Shown here: positions 8,514 through 14,360 of the stretch, piece after piece
Layout: each line of letters starts with the position of its first letter
Position numbering within the stretch: position 1 is the stretch's first letter
Source of the DNA: an uncultured Peptococcaceae bacterium
GTDB lineage: Bacteria; Bacillota; Peptococcia; Peptococcales; Peptococcaceae
NCBI GenBank assembly: GCA_945949655.1
Contig: CAMFFG010000006.1
Coordinates: forward strand, 1 to 15,696
Length of the DNA stretch: 15,696 nucleotides
Reading direction: 5' to 3'
Program-made: the position numbers and the translations under genes
Notes under the pieces: model-generated
The model's database searches: none
Seen by the model: the letters and a program-made list of their open reading frames with translations, nothing else
Told to the model about the DNA's origin: nothing

Positions 8514-8756
8514 TTATTTACACCACCGATCCACTTTTTTCAGCGCTGCAACGAAGAAGATGGTCGACATGGTCCCGATTACCGCTTCTGTAAAAGCAAC
8601 GTCGGGAGAGCCAAACATAAAATAGGTCAGCACAGCGCAAAAACTGAATGCACTGTAAATGATCGTGCAGGCTAAAATATCTTTTGAAATTAAAATGCAG
8701 ACTGTTATGAAAATCAGAAACAGCAGCAGCAACGCTTCAATAATCAATACTTGCAT
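8514..8756 (-). CDS. MbhD-like subunit (DUF4040; part of the MrpA C-terminus)
   Basis: 80-residue protein with three hydrophobic helices and the motif GSPDVAFTEAVIG (about residues 49-61), matching the GxPDxAxTE signature of the MbhD/DUF4040 domain. In Bacillus-type Mrp this domain is fused to the large MrpA subunit; here it is a separate gene, as in archaeal and deltaproteobacterial clusters. The start ATG is two bases behind the mrpG stop, with GGAGG ending inside mrpG. Confidence 0.9.
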   Translation of the reverse strand: MQVLIIEALLLLFLIFITVCILISKDILACTIIYSAFSFCAVLTYFMFGSPDVAFTEAVIGTMSTIFFVAALKKVDRWCK

Positions 8757-8758
8757 GC

Positions 8759-9079
8759 TTATTCCTCCTTATCCTTGTTAGTCCAAACAGGATGACCGGA
8801 TTTCAGAGCAGCTTTCCCCAGGATGTGTGTCCCGATGGGGTTAGCCAGAAATACCAGCAAAAATACAATTACGATCTTTACAGACAGCAGTGTCGGGCCT
8901 TCATAGATCACCAGTCCCAGGCAGGACAGCATCAGCCCTAAGGTTTCACTGTTCCCGGAAGCGTGCAGCCGACTGTAGAAGTCTGGCAGACGGATCATAC
9001 CGATGGCAGAAGCCAGGAAGAAAAATAAACTGCAAACCAGCAGAATAACAGCAATGATCTCATTGATTGCTAAATTCAT
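8759..9079 (-). CDS. mrpG: Mrp antiporter subunit G
   Basis: 106-residue protein of the PhaG/MnhG/YufB family, three helices. The diagnostic motif GMIRLPDFYSRLHASGNSET is at about residues 27-46, followed by a hydrophobic stretch with LVFLANPIGTHILGKAAL. The start overlaps the mrpF stop as ATGA, with GGGAGG nine bases upstream. It is a small structural subunit of the antiporter. Confidence 0.96.
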   Translation of the reverse strand: MNLAINEIIAVILLVCSLFFFLASAIGMIRLPDFYSRLHASGNSETLGLMLSCLGLVIYEGPTLLSVKIVIVFLLVFLANPIGTHILGKAALKSGHPVWTNKDKEE

Positions 9080-9339
9080 ACGTCTTTCCCTCCCATGTAT
9101 TTTGCCACGATTACAGAACAGATAAAGCCTAAAATCGCATACGAAATTGCAATATCCACATACATATCCGGACGTCCGTCAATGTAGCCAAACAACACCA
9201 GAAGCAGGATTGTATCGGCACCGATCACGCCCAGACCATTCATGCGGTCATAAATAGTTGGTCCCTGGAAAACACGTTGGAGCATAAGTCCAATAATAAT
9301 TACTACAGCGACCATCAGAATACCCCAAATAGCATTCAT
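9076..9339 (-). CDS. mrpF: Mrp antiporter subunit F
   Basis: 87-residue protein of the MnhF/PhaF family with three helices. Motifs are FQGPTIYDRMNGLGVIGADT (about 24-43) and YVDIAISYAILGF (60-72), the latter being the conserved core of the family. The ATG shares one base with the mrpE stop. In Mrp complexes subunit F lies beside E and G. Confidence 0.96.
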   Translation of the reverse strand: MNAIWGILMVAVVIIIGLMLQRVFQGPTIYDRMNGLGVIGADTILLLVLFGYIDGRPDMYVDIAISYAILGFICSVIVAKYMGGKDV

Positions 9340-9920
9340 TATTGTTCTTCTCCTTCCTCTACGACTTCGTAGATAAACGGTTCACCAAATAAATCAGCCA
9401 CGCGTTTCTGCATGCCGCCTTCCAGCAAGCCTTCAGCTGCACCGTCAGTCAGCGCATGGATCTCATACAGACCATCCTCTGTTACATTTAAAGTAACTGT
9501 ACCAGGCGTTAATGTAATGGAGTTGGCCAGTGTCGTCAGTGCCATAGGATTGTCCATTTTAATTCTAAAACGGATGATCCGCGGATTGATCACCATTTCA
9601 GATTTTACAGTTGCCTTTACAACGTCGATATTGGCTTTTACCACTTCATTCAGCAGCCAGAGCCAGTACATCGCATATTTGCCCAGATTCACATCAAAAA
9701 TGAAATATTTCTTCGTGCCATCCACATTCGGTAAAAGCAGCAGTGGCACACAGATCCAGGCCGAAACGATGGCTGTCAGGACGCCATAAAACAGAAATTT
9801 GAATTCAAATCTTCCGGACAGTAACAGCCAGAATGCAAACAGCACGCAAGCCAGCACCACCAGATGTTTTACAGGAGAGCCAACAATCGTTTCGTCTTTC
9901 AGCATATCCTTTGTTTTCAA
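9339..9920 (-). CDS. mrpE: Mrp antiporter subunit E, TTG start
   Basis: 193-residue MnhE-family protein, first gene of the operon. The order is a polar N-terminus, two helices (about residues 16-50), a membrane-associated stretch with WLLNEVVKANIDVVKA, then a soluble domain with the family motif LANSITLTPGTVTLNV and an acidic C-terminus. The frame is open from an ATG at 9959. However, AAGGAGG lies eight bases before a TTG at 9920 and none precedes the ATG, so I take TTG as the start. The mrp promoter at 9981-10010 would produce a leader of about 55 nt before this TTG. Confidence 0.93.
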   Translation of the reverse strand: MKTKDMLKDETIVGSPVKHLVVLACVLFAFWLLLSGRFEFKFLFYGVLTAIVSAWICVPLLLLPNVDGTKKYFIFDVNLGKYAMYWLWLLNEVVKANIDVVKATVKSEMVINPRIIRFRIKMDNPMALTTLANSITLTPGTVTLNVTEDGLYEIHALTDGAAEGLLEGGMQKRVADLFGEPFIYEVVEEGEEQ

Positions 9921-9980
9921 CCAGAACACCTCCTTACATTCGAGTTTATTGAAAACCATAAAATCTTTTCTATCCTTTTA

Positions 9981-10010
9981 ATGATACCCGACCAACAGCG
10001 GTATCGTCAA
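9981..10010 (-). promoter_or_regulatory. Promoter of the Mrp operon, with inverted repeat in the spacer
   Basis: On the minus strand there is TTGACG (10005-10010), an 18-bp spacer, and TATCAT (9981-9986), about 60 bp before the mrpE start. The spacer is framed by GATACC and GGTATC (9983-10005), a 6-bp inverted repeat that overlaps both promoter boxes and could be an operator. The binding factor is unknown. Confidence 0.7.
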
Positions 10011-10038
10011 TGTTTTTTGCTACATTTCCGACAAAGAA

Positions 10039-10080
10039 CTATAAAATAAACAACATTTTAATTTCCCGTTTATTTTATAG
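10039..10080. repeat. Perfect 13-bp inverted repeat upstream of the Mrp promoter
   Basis: CTATAAAATAAAC at 10039-10051 is repeated exactly inverted at 10068-10080, with a 16-bp AT-rich spacer. It lies about 30 bp upstream of the mrp -35 box, where an activator or other regulator could bind. Each arm also holds TATAAAAT, which resembles a -10 box. It is not followed by a T run, so it is not an ordinary terminator. Confidence 0.75.
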
Positions 10081-10340
10081 CAGCATCCTGTTTACACCGT
10101 GGTTTCTGGCATAATTTGCACCGATCCGGTTCATTAAAATTTACATCTATGATACCATTTTCTCCAGTTCTAACGTATCTGTCAGAACAATAAAAATTTA
10201 TTCTGGAAAACATAAATAAAACCGGTTATTTGTTTGCGGGATAAGTTTTTTTATCTTTTCAGCAGAACTGTGCGCAGCGTAGATAGAATCTGTCTCATTT
10301 CTGCGTGGCGCGTCTTTTGCAAACCTGCGGGAAAAAAATG
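10081..10340. other. Intergenic region without recognised genes
   Basis: Between the inverted repeat and the SCIFF promoter, about 260 bp of AT-rich DNA hold no open frame that I can support, no tRNA and no recognisable riboswitch. There are short imperfect palindromes around 10214-10231 (AAATAA/TTATTT) and 10244-10259 (GATAA/TTATC with a T-rich loop), neither convincing. Confidence 0.5.
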
Positions 10341-10369
10341 TTGCTGTTGCCAATGGCCCATGCTATAAT
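10341..10369 (+). promoter_or_regulatory. Promoter of the SCIFF peptide gene
   Basis: TTGCTG (10341-10346), a 17-bp spacer, then the consensus TATAAT (10364-10369) preceded by TGC, an extended -10. Transcription would start near 10376, giving a leader of about 36 nt before the start codon. Confidence 0.85.
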
Positions 10370-10411
10370 AAAAAGAGATTTTAGGCAACAAGATGAAGGA
10401 GGGAAATAGTC

Positions 10412-10552
10412 ATGACACATATTAAAACAATCAGCGCTCAGAATTTACAGGGTACTGTAAAAAAAGGTGGCTGCGGCGAATGCCAGACATCCTGCCAGTC
10501 CGCTTGCAAAACATCCTGCACAGTTGGTAACCAGGTTTGCAAAAATAACTAA
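10412..10552 (+). CDS. SCIFF precursor peptide (six cysteines in forty-five residues)
   Basis: 46-residue ribosomal peptide. The N-terminus MTHIKTISAQNLQ is the conserved leader, followed by a core with six cysteines at positions 21, 24, 28, 32, 36 and 43 (CGECQTSCQSACKTSC, then TVGNQVC). This matches the SCIFF family closely. In studied members a radical SAM maturase links a core cysteine to a threonine through a thioether; here Thr34 and Thr37 are candidates. The biological role of SCIFF is not known. The gene has GGAGGG eight bases upstream of the ATG, its own strong promoter and its own terminator, so it forms a single-gene unit. The maturase usually found next to it is absent from this window. 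Confidence 0.95.
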   Translation: MTHIKTISAQNLQGTVKKGGCGECQTSCQSACKTSCTVGNQVCKNN

Positions 10553-10560
10553 GTATCTGT

Positions 10561-10592
10561 GATAGCCACCGCTGCAGCGGTGGCTATTTTTC
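10561..10592 (+). terminator. Terminator of the SCIFF gene
   Basis: A perfect 12-bp palindromic arm pair, TAGCCACCGCTG / CAGCGGTGGCTA (10563-10586), is followed by a T run (TTTTTC). It lies 10 bp after the SCIFF stop codon. Confidence 0.95.
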
Positions 10593-10595
10593 TAT

Positions 10596-10619
10596 TGATA
10601 GCTGTATCATCTGCTATCA
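10596..10619. repeat. 7-bp inverted repeat before the nitroreductase operon
   Basis: TGATAGC and GCTATCA are separated by 10 bp, 35 bp upstream of the nitroreductase start. It is a possible operator or an mRNA leader hairpin. No good promoter pair could be aligned to it. Confidence 0.4.
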
Positions 10620-10653
10620 GAGCATACACGCAATGTCATAAGGAGTGATCGAT

Positions 10654-11199
10654 ATGAGTTTCATGGAACTGGCCAACAACCGACAGAGTGACCGGGCTTT
10701 TACCACGCAGGAGGTAAACCGCAAGGATCTGCTGAAATGCCTGCAGGCAGCCCAGCTGGCCCCTTCGGCCTGCAATTCACAACCCTGGAAATTTATCGTA
10801 CTGGATAACCCGCAGATTGTCAGACAAGCTGCGGCAGCTATTGCCAACAACCCTATGGGGATCAACAAATTTGCTGAAACGGCGCCAGTGCTGGTAGCCG
10901 TTGTGGAAGAACCTGCTACGCTGATGCCCAAGATCCAGGGAAAGATCGATTCCAATCACTGGGCGCAGTTTGACCTGGGCAGCGCCACTGCGCATTTCTG
11001 TCTGCAGGCTGCAGAGCTGGGCTTAAGTACCTGTATTATGGGGGCATTCAATGAAGCCGAGCTGAAAGCGCTACTGCAGGTTCCGCAGGATCGCCGTATT
11101 TTTGTCATGGTGGCAGTGGGCCATCCGTCTGGTGCCATTCGCACAAAAAACCGCAAAGAACTGAATGCCATTCACTGCTTTAACCAGTATGAAGTATGA
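10654..11199 (+). CDS. Nitroreductase family protein (FMN-dependent)
   Basis: 181-residue member of the nitroreductase superfamily, cytoplasmic enzymes that use FMN and NAD(P)H to reduce nitro compounds, quinones or related acceptors; the natural substrate is unknown. Family features are the N-terminal FMN-phosphate motif RQSDR (residues 10-14), LAPSACNSQPWKF (35-47), the DLGSATAHFCLQAAELGL helix region (107-124), and TCIMGAFNE (126-134), followed by the C-terminal VAVGHPSG. The start is the ATG at 10654, eight bases after AGGAG; a GTG at 10645 overlaps that box and is rejected. First gene of an apparent three-gene operon with the HAD phosphatase 7 bp downstream. Confidence 0.93.
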   Translation: MSFMELANNRQSDRAFTTQEVNRKDLLKCLQAAQLAPSACNSQPWKFIVLDNPQIVRQAAAAIANNPMGINKFAETAPVLVAVVEEPATLMPKIQGKIDSNHWAQFDLGSATAHFCLQAAELGLSTCIMGAFNEAELKALLQVPQDRRIFVMVAVGHPSGAIRTKNRKELNAIHCFNQYEV

Positions 11200-11206
11200 G
11201 GATACT

Positions 11207-11896
11207 ATGACACCAAAATACACAACCATTTTATTTGATGCCGATGGCACCTTGCTGGACTTTGACAAGGCAGAGGAAATGGCCCTGAAAAAAACTTTTT
11301 CGGACCATGGTTTTCCGCTGAACGCAGCCATTACCGCCCGCTATCAGCAGATTAACAACCAGCTCTGGTCCGATTTTGAACAGGGTCTGATCGAAAAACA
11401 GCAGATCCTAAAGCGCCGCTTTACCCAGTTATTTGCCGAGCTGAACATCCCTTACGACGGTTATGCTTTTAATAACGAATATCTGGTCAATGTAGGCAAT
11501 GGCTTTTACACCATTCCCGGCGCAGAAGAGATCTGCCAGGCACTGCAGCCCTACTGCCGGCTCTATTTTTCCACCAACGGCAATGTAGCAACACAGCTGA
11601 ACCGCATTGCCGGTTCCGGCCTGAAAAAATATTTTCTGGATACGTTTGTATCCGAAGCCGCTGGAGAGCCTAAGCCATCGTCTGTCTTTTTTGACTACTG
11701 TTTTGCCCATATCCCGGATCTGGACAAACATAAAACCCTGATTATCGGTGATTCCCTGTTTTCTGATATCAAAGGCGGTAAAGATGCAGGCATTGCCACC
11801 TGCTGGTTTAACCCCCATGGGAAATCAGCAGACCTGACTGTCGTTCCTGATTATGAGATCCGTACCCTTGCTGAAATTCAGCAGATCGTTTTCTGA
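11207..11896 (+). CDS. HAD-superfamily phosphatase, YjjG-like nucleotidase
   Basis: 229-residue haloacid-dehalogenase-type hydrolase. Motif I DADGTLLDF carries the nucleophile Asp11 and acid/base Asp13, motif II STNG is at 122-125, motif III Lys is 156 (GEPKPS), and motif IV GDSLFSDIKGG has Asp182 and Asp187. A helical cap domain occupies about residues 18-95. Length and motif spellings fit the YjjG family, which removes phosphate from pyrimidine nucleoside monophosphates including non-canonical ones. This is family knowledge, not proof for this protein. The ATG at 11207 is preceded by GAGG; earlier in-frame ATGs lie within the nitroreductase gene and lack a ribosome binding site. Probably co-transcribed with both neighbours. 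Confidence 0.9.
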   Translation: MTPKYTTILFDADGTLLDFDKAEEMALKKTFSDHGFPLNAAITARYQQINNQLWSDFEQGLIEKQQILKRRFTQLFAELNIPYDGYAFNNEYLVNVGNGFYTIPGAEEICQALQPYCRLYFSTNGNVATQLNRIAGSGLKKYFLDTFVSEAAGEPKPSSVFFDYCFAHIPDLDKHKTLIIGDSLFSDIKGGKDAGIATCWFNPHGKSADLTVVPDYEIRTLAEIQQIVF

Positions 11897-11916
11897 CACA
11901 TACAAAGGAGAAGCAC

Positions 11917-13644
11917 ATGATTACACATCTGCACATACAATTTATTTTACCGGATACAGAACCACCGGTACAGCGCGACCTGCTGATACCCGATTCTATG
12001 GTACTGGATGAGATCAATTCCGTTATCTCTATCTGTTTTGGCTGGCCGCAGACAGACCGTTGGGAAATTACCGCTCAGCAGCCGTCAGTTGCTTACACAG
12101 ATGGTTCTGCTACATATTCCGGTCTGCAAAAAATATTATCCCCTGCGGGCGTTCCAATCTCCAGACTGTTTCAGAAAAACAGTACGGCGTTTTATTATCG
12201 CGGGGCACAGCCAAATGATCGGGTCCTGATCACGCGGCAAAACACGCCTTCCGTATTGCCAAAATACACGCTGCAGCTGGAACGCTGGCAGGGAGAAAAT
12301 CAGCCCTGCTCCCGCGCCTGTGTCCCCTTCCGGGAAGACCAGGTGGAAGCCGCACTGCATGAGTTCTGTATGACCTCTTACCTGCTGACCAATGTACTGG
12401 ACCGGGAGGATCCGGCAGAGTGGAATCAGTCGCTCCGCAACTTTCTGGAACCGGAACATCTGATGCAGACCCTGACCAGCGAGGAACTCCCGGAAGAATT
12501 GCAGCAGCTTCTGGATTCTTCTGACCCGGAAGAGATGGACCTGCTTCGCCAGCTGCTTACCTCCGCCAGCGAAAGTTTTCTGAACAGCTGTACGCTGGAG
12601 GAATGTCTGAAACAGCAACGCAAACCGGAGCTGGCCGACCTGCTGCGGCGCTATCAGGTTTCCGGCGTCAGCAAACTGTGCAAGGATCAGATGGTCCAGA
12701 TGCTGGCAGATATGCTGTCTGATCCGGAGCTTATCACCCAGCAGCTTTTCACCATGACGATGCCCGAACTTGAACTGCTGGAGGTGCTGTGCCACACCAA
12801 TATGCCTCTTGAAGCCAGCGATGATCTGTTGCATGCCGCCTATCTGCTCTCCTGTGGTTTCTGCTATTTTGATCCCAGTGGGGATTATATCACACTACCA
12901 GAGGAATTGCGCTCTATCATCCCGCAGCTGCTGAGCCAGGAAAATCTGATACTGGAACTGCAATATACGGATATCCTGCATACATTCTGCATGACAGCAG
13001 CATATTTTTATGGCCTGTGGCCTGTGAAAAAACTGTTACAGAAAATCAGGAAAATAACCGGACTTACAGTGACCGAGGATGATCTGCAGCAGACAGTAGC
13101 TCCTTTTGTAGACCGGGAACTTTACTGTTTCCAGGACGGCTGGCTATTGTCATCAGAACTGATGATGGATAATCAGGAAAGCCGGAGGCATATACAATCC
13201 CTGCAGAAACTGCAGGCGACCAGCACTGACTTTTTCTGGCCGGAAGACGAACAGATGGCGACGCTTCTGTATCAATATAAGCTGATTGATGAGAATCTGT
13301 ATGCTGCTTTTGCCAATGAGTTTCGTCCTTATCTCCATCCAGAAGAAGACATGGGTTATATCCTGTTCACGATTGAACTCTGGATCCGCAGCGGCAACCC
13401 ACTGCCAGACCTGGTACACTACCTGAGCCAGTACATTTTTACACTGCCGGATGAGATGACACAGCAACGCTTTACGGCAACACTGCACAGCATCTGGGAA
13501 AAAACACCTGTGTGGTACAACTGTGGCTATACCCCGGAACAGATGGAAGCAAAAAGAAAACCCAAGTCCAATAAGCAGTCTAAGAAACAGAACCGCAATA
13601 AAGTAGTATCGCTGCAGGAACATCGCAAAAAAAAGAAATCATAA
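11917..13644 (+). CDS. Large protein with N-terminal pRiA4b ORF-3-like domain and basic tail
   Basis: 575-residue soluble protein of unknown function. Residues 1-110 resemble the plasmid pRiA4b ORF-3 domain (HIQFILPDTEPPVQRDL, then a helix and FGWPQTDRWEI). Residues about 237-268 look like a SAP or Rho-N type helix-turn-helix (ELADLLRRYQVSGVSKLCKD...). A long helical region with no family I recognise follows. Near the end, residues 527-543 (WEKTPVWYNCGYTPEQM) recall the segment that precedes SEC-C motifs in some proteins, but no metal-binding SEC-C follows. The last 30 residues are strongly basic (KRKPKSNKQSKKQNRNK...HRKKKKS), suggesting nucleic-acid or ribosome contact. Start: AAAGGAG six bases before the ATG; 20 bp behind the HAD gene. 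Confidence 0.85.
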   Translation: MITHLHIQFILPDTEPPVQRDLLIPDSMVLDEINSVISICFGWPQTDRWEITAQQPSVAYTDGSATYSGLQKILSPAGVPISRLFQKNSTAFYYRGAQPNDRVLITRQNTPSVLPKYTLQLERWQGENQPCSRACVPFREDQVEAALHEFCMTSYLLTNVLDREDPAEWNQSLRNFLEPEHLMQTLTSEELPEELQQLLDSSDPEEMDLLRQLLTSASESFLNSCTLEECLKQQRKPELADLLRRYQVSGVSKLCKDQMVQMLADMLSDPELITQQLFTMTMPELELLEVLCHTNMPLEASDDLLHAAYLLSCGFCYFDPSGDYITLPEELRSIIPQLLSQENLILELQYTDILHTFCMTAAYFYGLWPVKKLLQKIRKITGLTVTEDDLQQTVAPFVDRELYCFQDGWLLSSELMMDNQESRRHIQSLQKLQATSTDFFWPEDEQMATLLYQYKLIDENLYAAFANEFRPYLHPEEDMGYILFTIELWIRSGNPLPDLVHYLSQYIFTLPDEMTQQRFTATLHSIWEKTPVWYNCGYTPEQMEAKRKPKSNKQSKKQNRNKVVSLQEHRKKKKS

Positions 13645-13645
13645 C

Positions 13646-13706
13646 AAAAAGACTGTTGCAAAACCGTCGCCTGCTGTGGCGAAAGCGGTCAATGTAACAG
13701 TCTTTT
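13646..13706. terminator. Bidirectional terminator between the plus-strand operon and the SRP RNA
   Basis: A long hairpin has an outer stem AAAAGACTGTT / AACAGTCTTTT (13647-13657 and 13696-13706) and inner pairing CCG-CGCC with GGCG-CGG. It is followed by T-rich sequence on the plus strand, and by TCTTTTTG on the minus strand, so it can stop transcription from both sides. Confidence 0.85.
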
Positions 13707-13758
13707 CTGATTGCTTATGATAATCAATGATGGTCTCTGTTTTTCTTAAAATAAAAAA

Positions 13759-14025
13759 GTCATGCACTTGTCTCCGAATTGAACTTTCCGGACGTTACCC
13801 AGGCAGTTAGCTCGAACCAGGCGCTCCCACGGCACACGCAAGTGCTTACTTATTGCTGCTTCCTTCCGGACCTGACAAGGTTCATAAGTTCGCGTTGCGC
13901 AGGACCCAGCCGTCAACACCACTTACCTGGGGCAGACTCCACAAAGCCAACCCTCGGACAAGCATCAACCCTGCTATAGCGGATTGCAGGTTACAGGGCA
14001 CCGCTACCTCCCCGTCTAGCATGAC
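13759..14025 (-). ncRNA. ffs: Signal recognition particle RNA, large type with Alu domain
   Basis: RNA component of the SRP, about 267 nt, which with Ffh targets membrane proteins co-translationally. The conserved Ffh-binding hairpin, containing GTCAGGTCCGGAAGGAAGCA on the minus strand, is at 13850-13876. The 5' half carries the Alu-domain signature GGGGAGGTAGCGGTGCCCTG and the GTAAGTGGTGTTGACGGCTG segment of Bacillus-type scRNA. The two ends are complementary: GTCATGC at 14019-14025 pairs with GCATGAC at 13759-13765, which fixes the ends. The 3' end is followed by TTTTTT. This long form occurs in many Bacilli and Clostridia, unlike the short 4.5S RNA of Proteobacteria. Confidence 0.97.
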
Positions 14026-14033
14026 TATTGTTT

Positions 14034-14063
14034 ATTTTAGCATAACAGCGCTATTTTAGTCAA
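14034..14063 (-). promoter_or_regulatory. Promoter of the SRP RNA
   Basis: On the minus strand TTGACT (14058-14063), an 18-bp spacer and TAAAAT (14034-14039) preceded by TGC (extended -10). It lies just upstream of the predicted RNA 5' end at about 14025. Confidence 0.88.
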
Positions 14064-14105
14064 GAATTTTATCCCACCCGGACAAAACATCCCCCAAGCG
14101 ATCAC

Positions 14106-14139
14106 TTGACGAATAAATTGCACTGTGGTAGGATATAGA
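14106..14139 (+). promoter_or_regulatory. Promoter of the antisense antitoxin RNA
   Basis: TTGACG (14106-14111), a 17-bp spacer and TAGGAT (14129-14134) preceded by TGG, an extended -10; an overlapping TATAGA at 14134-14139 is an alternative. It points away from the SRP promoter and towards the toxin gene. Confidence 0.75.
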
Positions 14140-14140
14140 T

Positions 14141-14220
14141 AATAAAGGAGTTGCCGCTTTTAGCGAGGCGGTCAGTCCGAATATTTACGGTTTTGCCGTC
14201 CGGCTAAGGGCGGCATTTTT
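14141..14220 (+). ncRNA. Putative type I antitoxin RNA
   Basis: Inferred small RNA of roughly 75-80 nt, from just after the plus-strand promoter to the T run at 14216-14220. It contains no credible coding frame. It runs convergently to the 24-residue toxin gene and ends nine bases before that gene's stop codon, so it is antisense to the 3' untranslated part of the toxin mRNA. This arrangement is like txpA/RatA and bsrG/SR4 in Bacillus subtilis. No transcript has been observed; the call rests on promoter, terminator and layout. Confidence 0.7.
14194..14220 (+). terminator. Terminator of the antitoxin RNA
   Basis: TGCCGTCC and GGGCGGCA form an 8-bp stem (one G-U pair) around the loop GGCTAA, followed by TTTTT at 14216-14220. 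There is no T run on the minus strand, so it acts in the plus direction only. Confidence 0.88.
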
Positions 14221-14228
14221 ATTGCTCT

Positions 14229-14303
14229 CTACTTGTTACGAAACAAGGAAGCAAGGCCTATCAGTACCAGACAAAACGTAAACAATTCTGTCCATGTTAC
14301 CAT
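14229..14303 (-). CDS. Tiny hydrophobic peptide, putative type I toxin (holin-like)
   Basis: 24-residue peptide: polar N-terminus MVTWTE, one hydrophobic helix (LFTFCLVLIGLASLF), and a charged C-terminus RNK. This is the pattern of short membrane-active toxins annotated as holin-like in Bacillota, thought to insert into the cytoplasmic membrane. The ATG at 14303 lies nine bases after a strong AAAGGAGG. Another ATG at 14310, in a different frame, is only two bases from that box and encodes no hydrophobic helix. The ribosome binding site is inside a near-perfect hairpin (14311-14330), and the mRNA 5' end can pair with its 3' region. The gene is shorter than usual annotation cut-offs. Toxicity is inferred. 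Confidence 0.78.
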   Translation of the reverse strand: MVTWTELFTFCLVLIGLASLFRNK

Positions 14304-14310
14304 AAGGCAT

Positions 14311-14330
14311 CACCTCCTTTAAAGGAAGTG
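14311..14330 (-). promoter_or_regulatory. Hairpin sequestering the toxin ribosome binding site
   Basis: On the minus strand CACTTCCTTT is followed at once by AAAGGAGGTG. The two halves are fully complementary if one G-U pair is allowed, so the AGGAGG box can be paired in a short hairpin that would block ribosome entry. Confidence 0.75.
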
Positions 14331-14350
14331 ACCAACCGCCAAGCGACAAC
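14330..14350 (-). repeat. 5' arm of a long-range inverted repeat in the toxin mRNA
   Basis: The first part of the toxin mRNA leader (minus strand, 14350 to 14330) is complementary over all 21 nt, with three G-U pairs, to two blocks at 14150-14159 and 14167-14177 in the mRNA's 3' region, with a 7-nt bulge between them. Confidence 0.75.
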
Positions 14351-14360
14351 TCTATTTGGT

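Noticed and set aside
9339..9959. ATG at 9959 as the mrpE start
   Set aside because: It has no ribosome binding site and adds 13 residues without family similarity; the TTG at 9920 has AAGGAGG at ideal spacing.
13646..13706. GACTGTTGCAAAA resembling terminal inverted repeats of IS6-family elements
   Set aside because: The sequence is one arm of a hairpin whose other arm is only 39 bp away, with T runs on both sides. No transposase or target duplication is present, so a terminator explains it better.
13779..14059. Small open frames on the plus strand over 13779-14059
   Set aside because: They lie across the SRP RNA gene and reflect the conserved RNA sequence, not coding.
14239..14310. ATG at 14310 as the start of an alternative small peptide
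   Set aside because: It is two bases from the ribosome binding site and the resulting peptide has no hydrophobic helix, unlike the frame starting at 14303.
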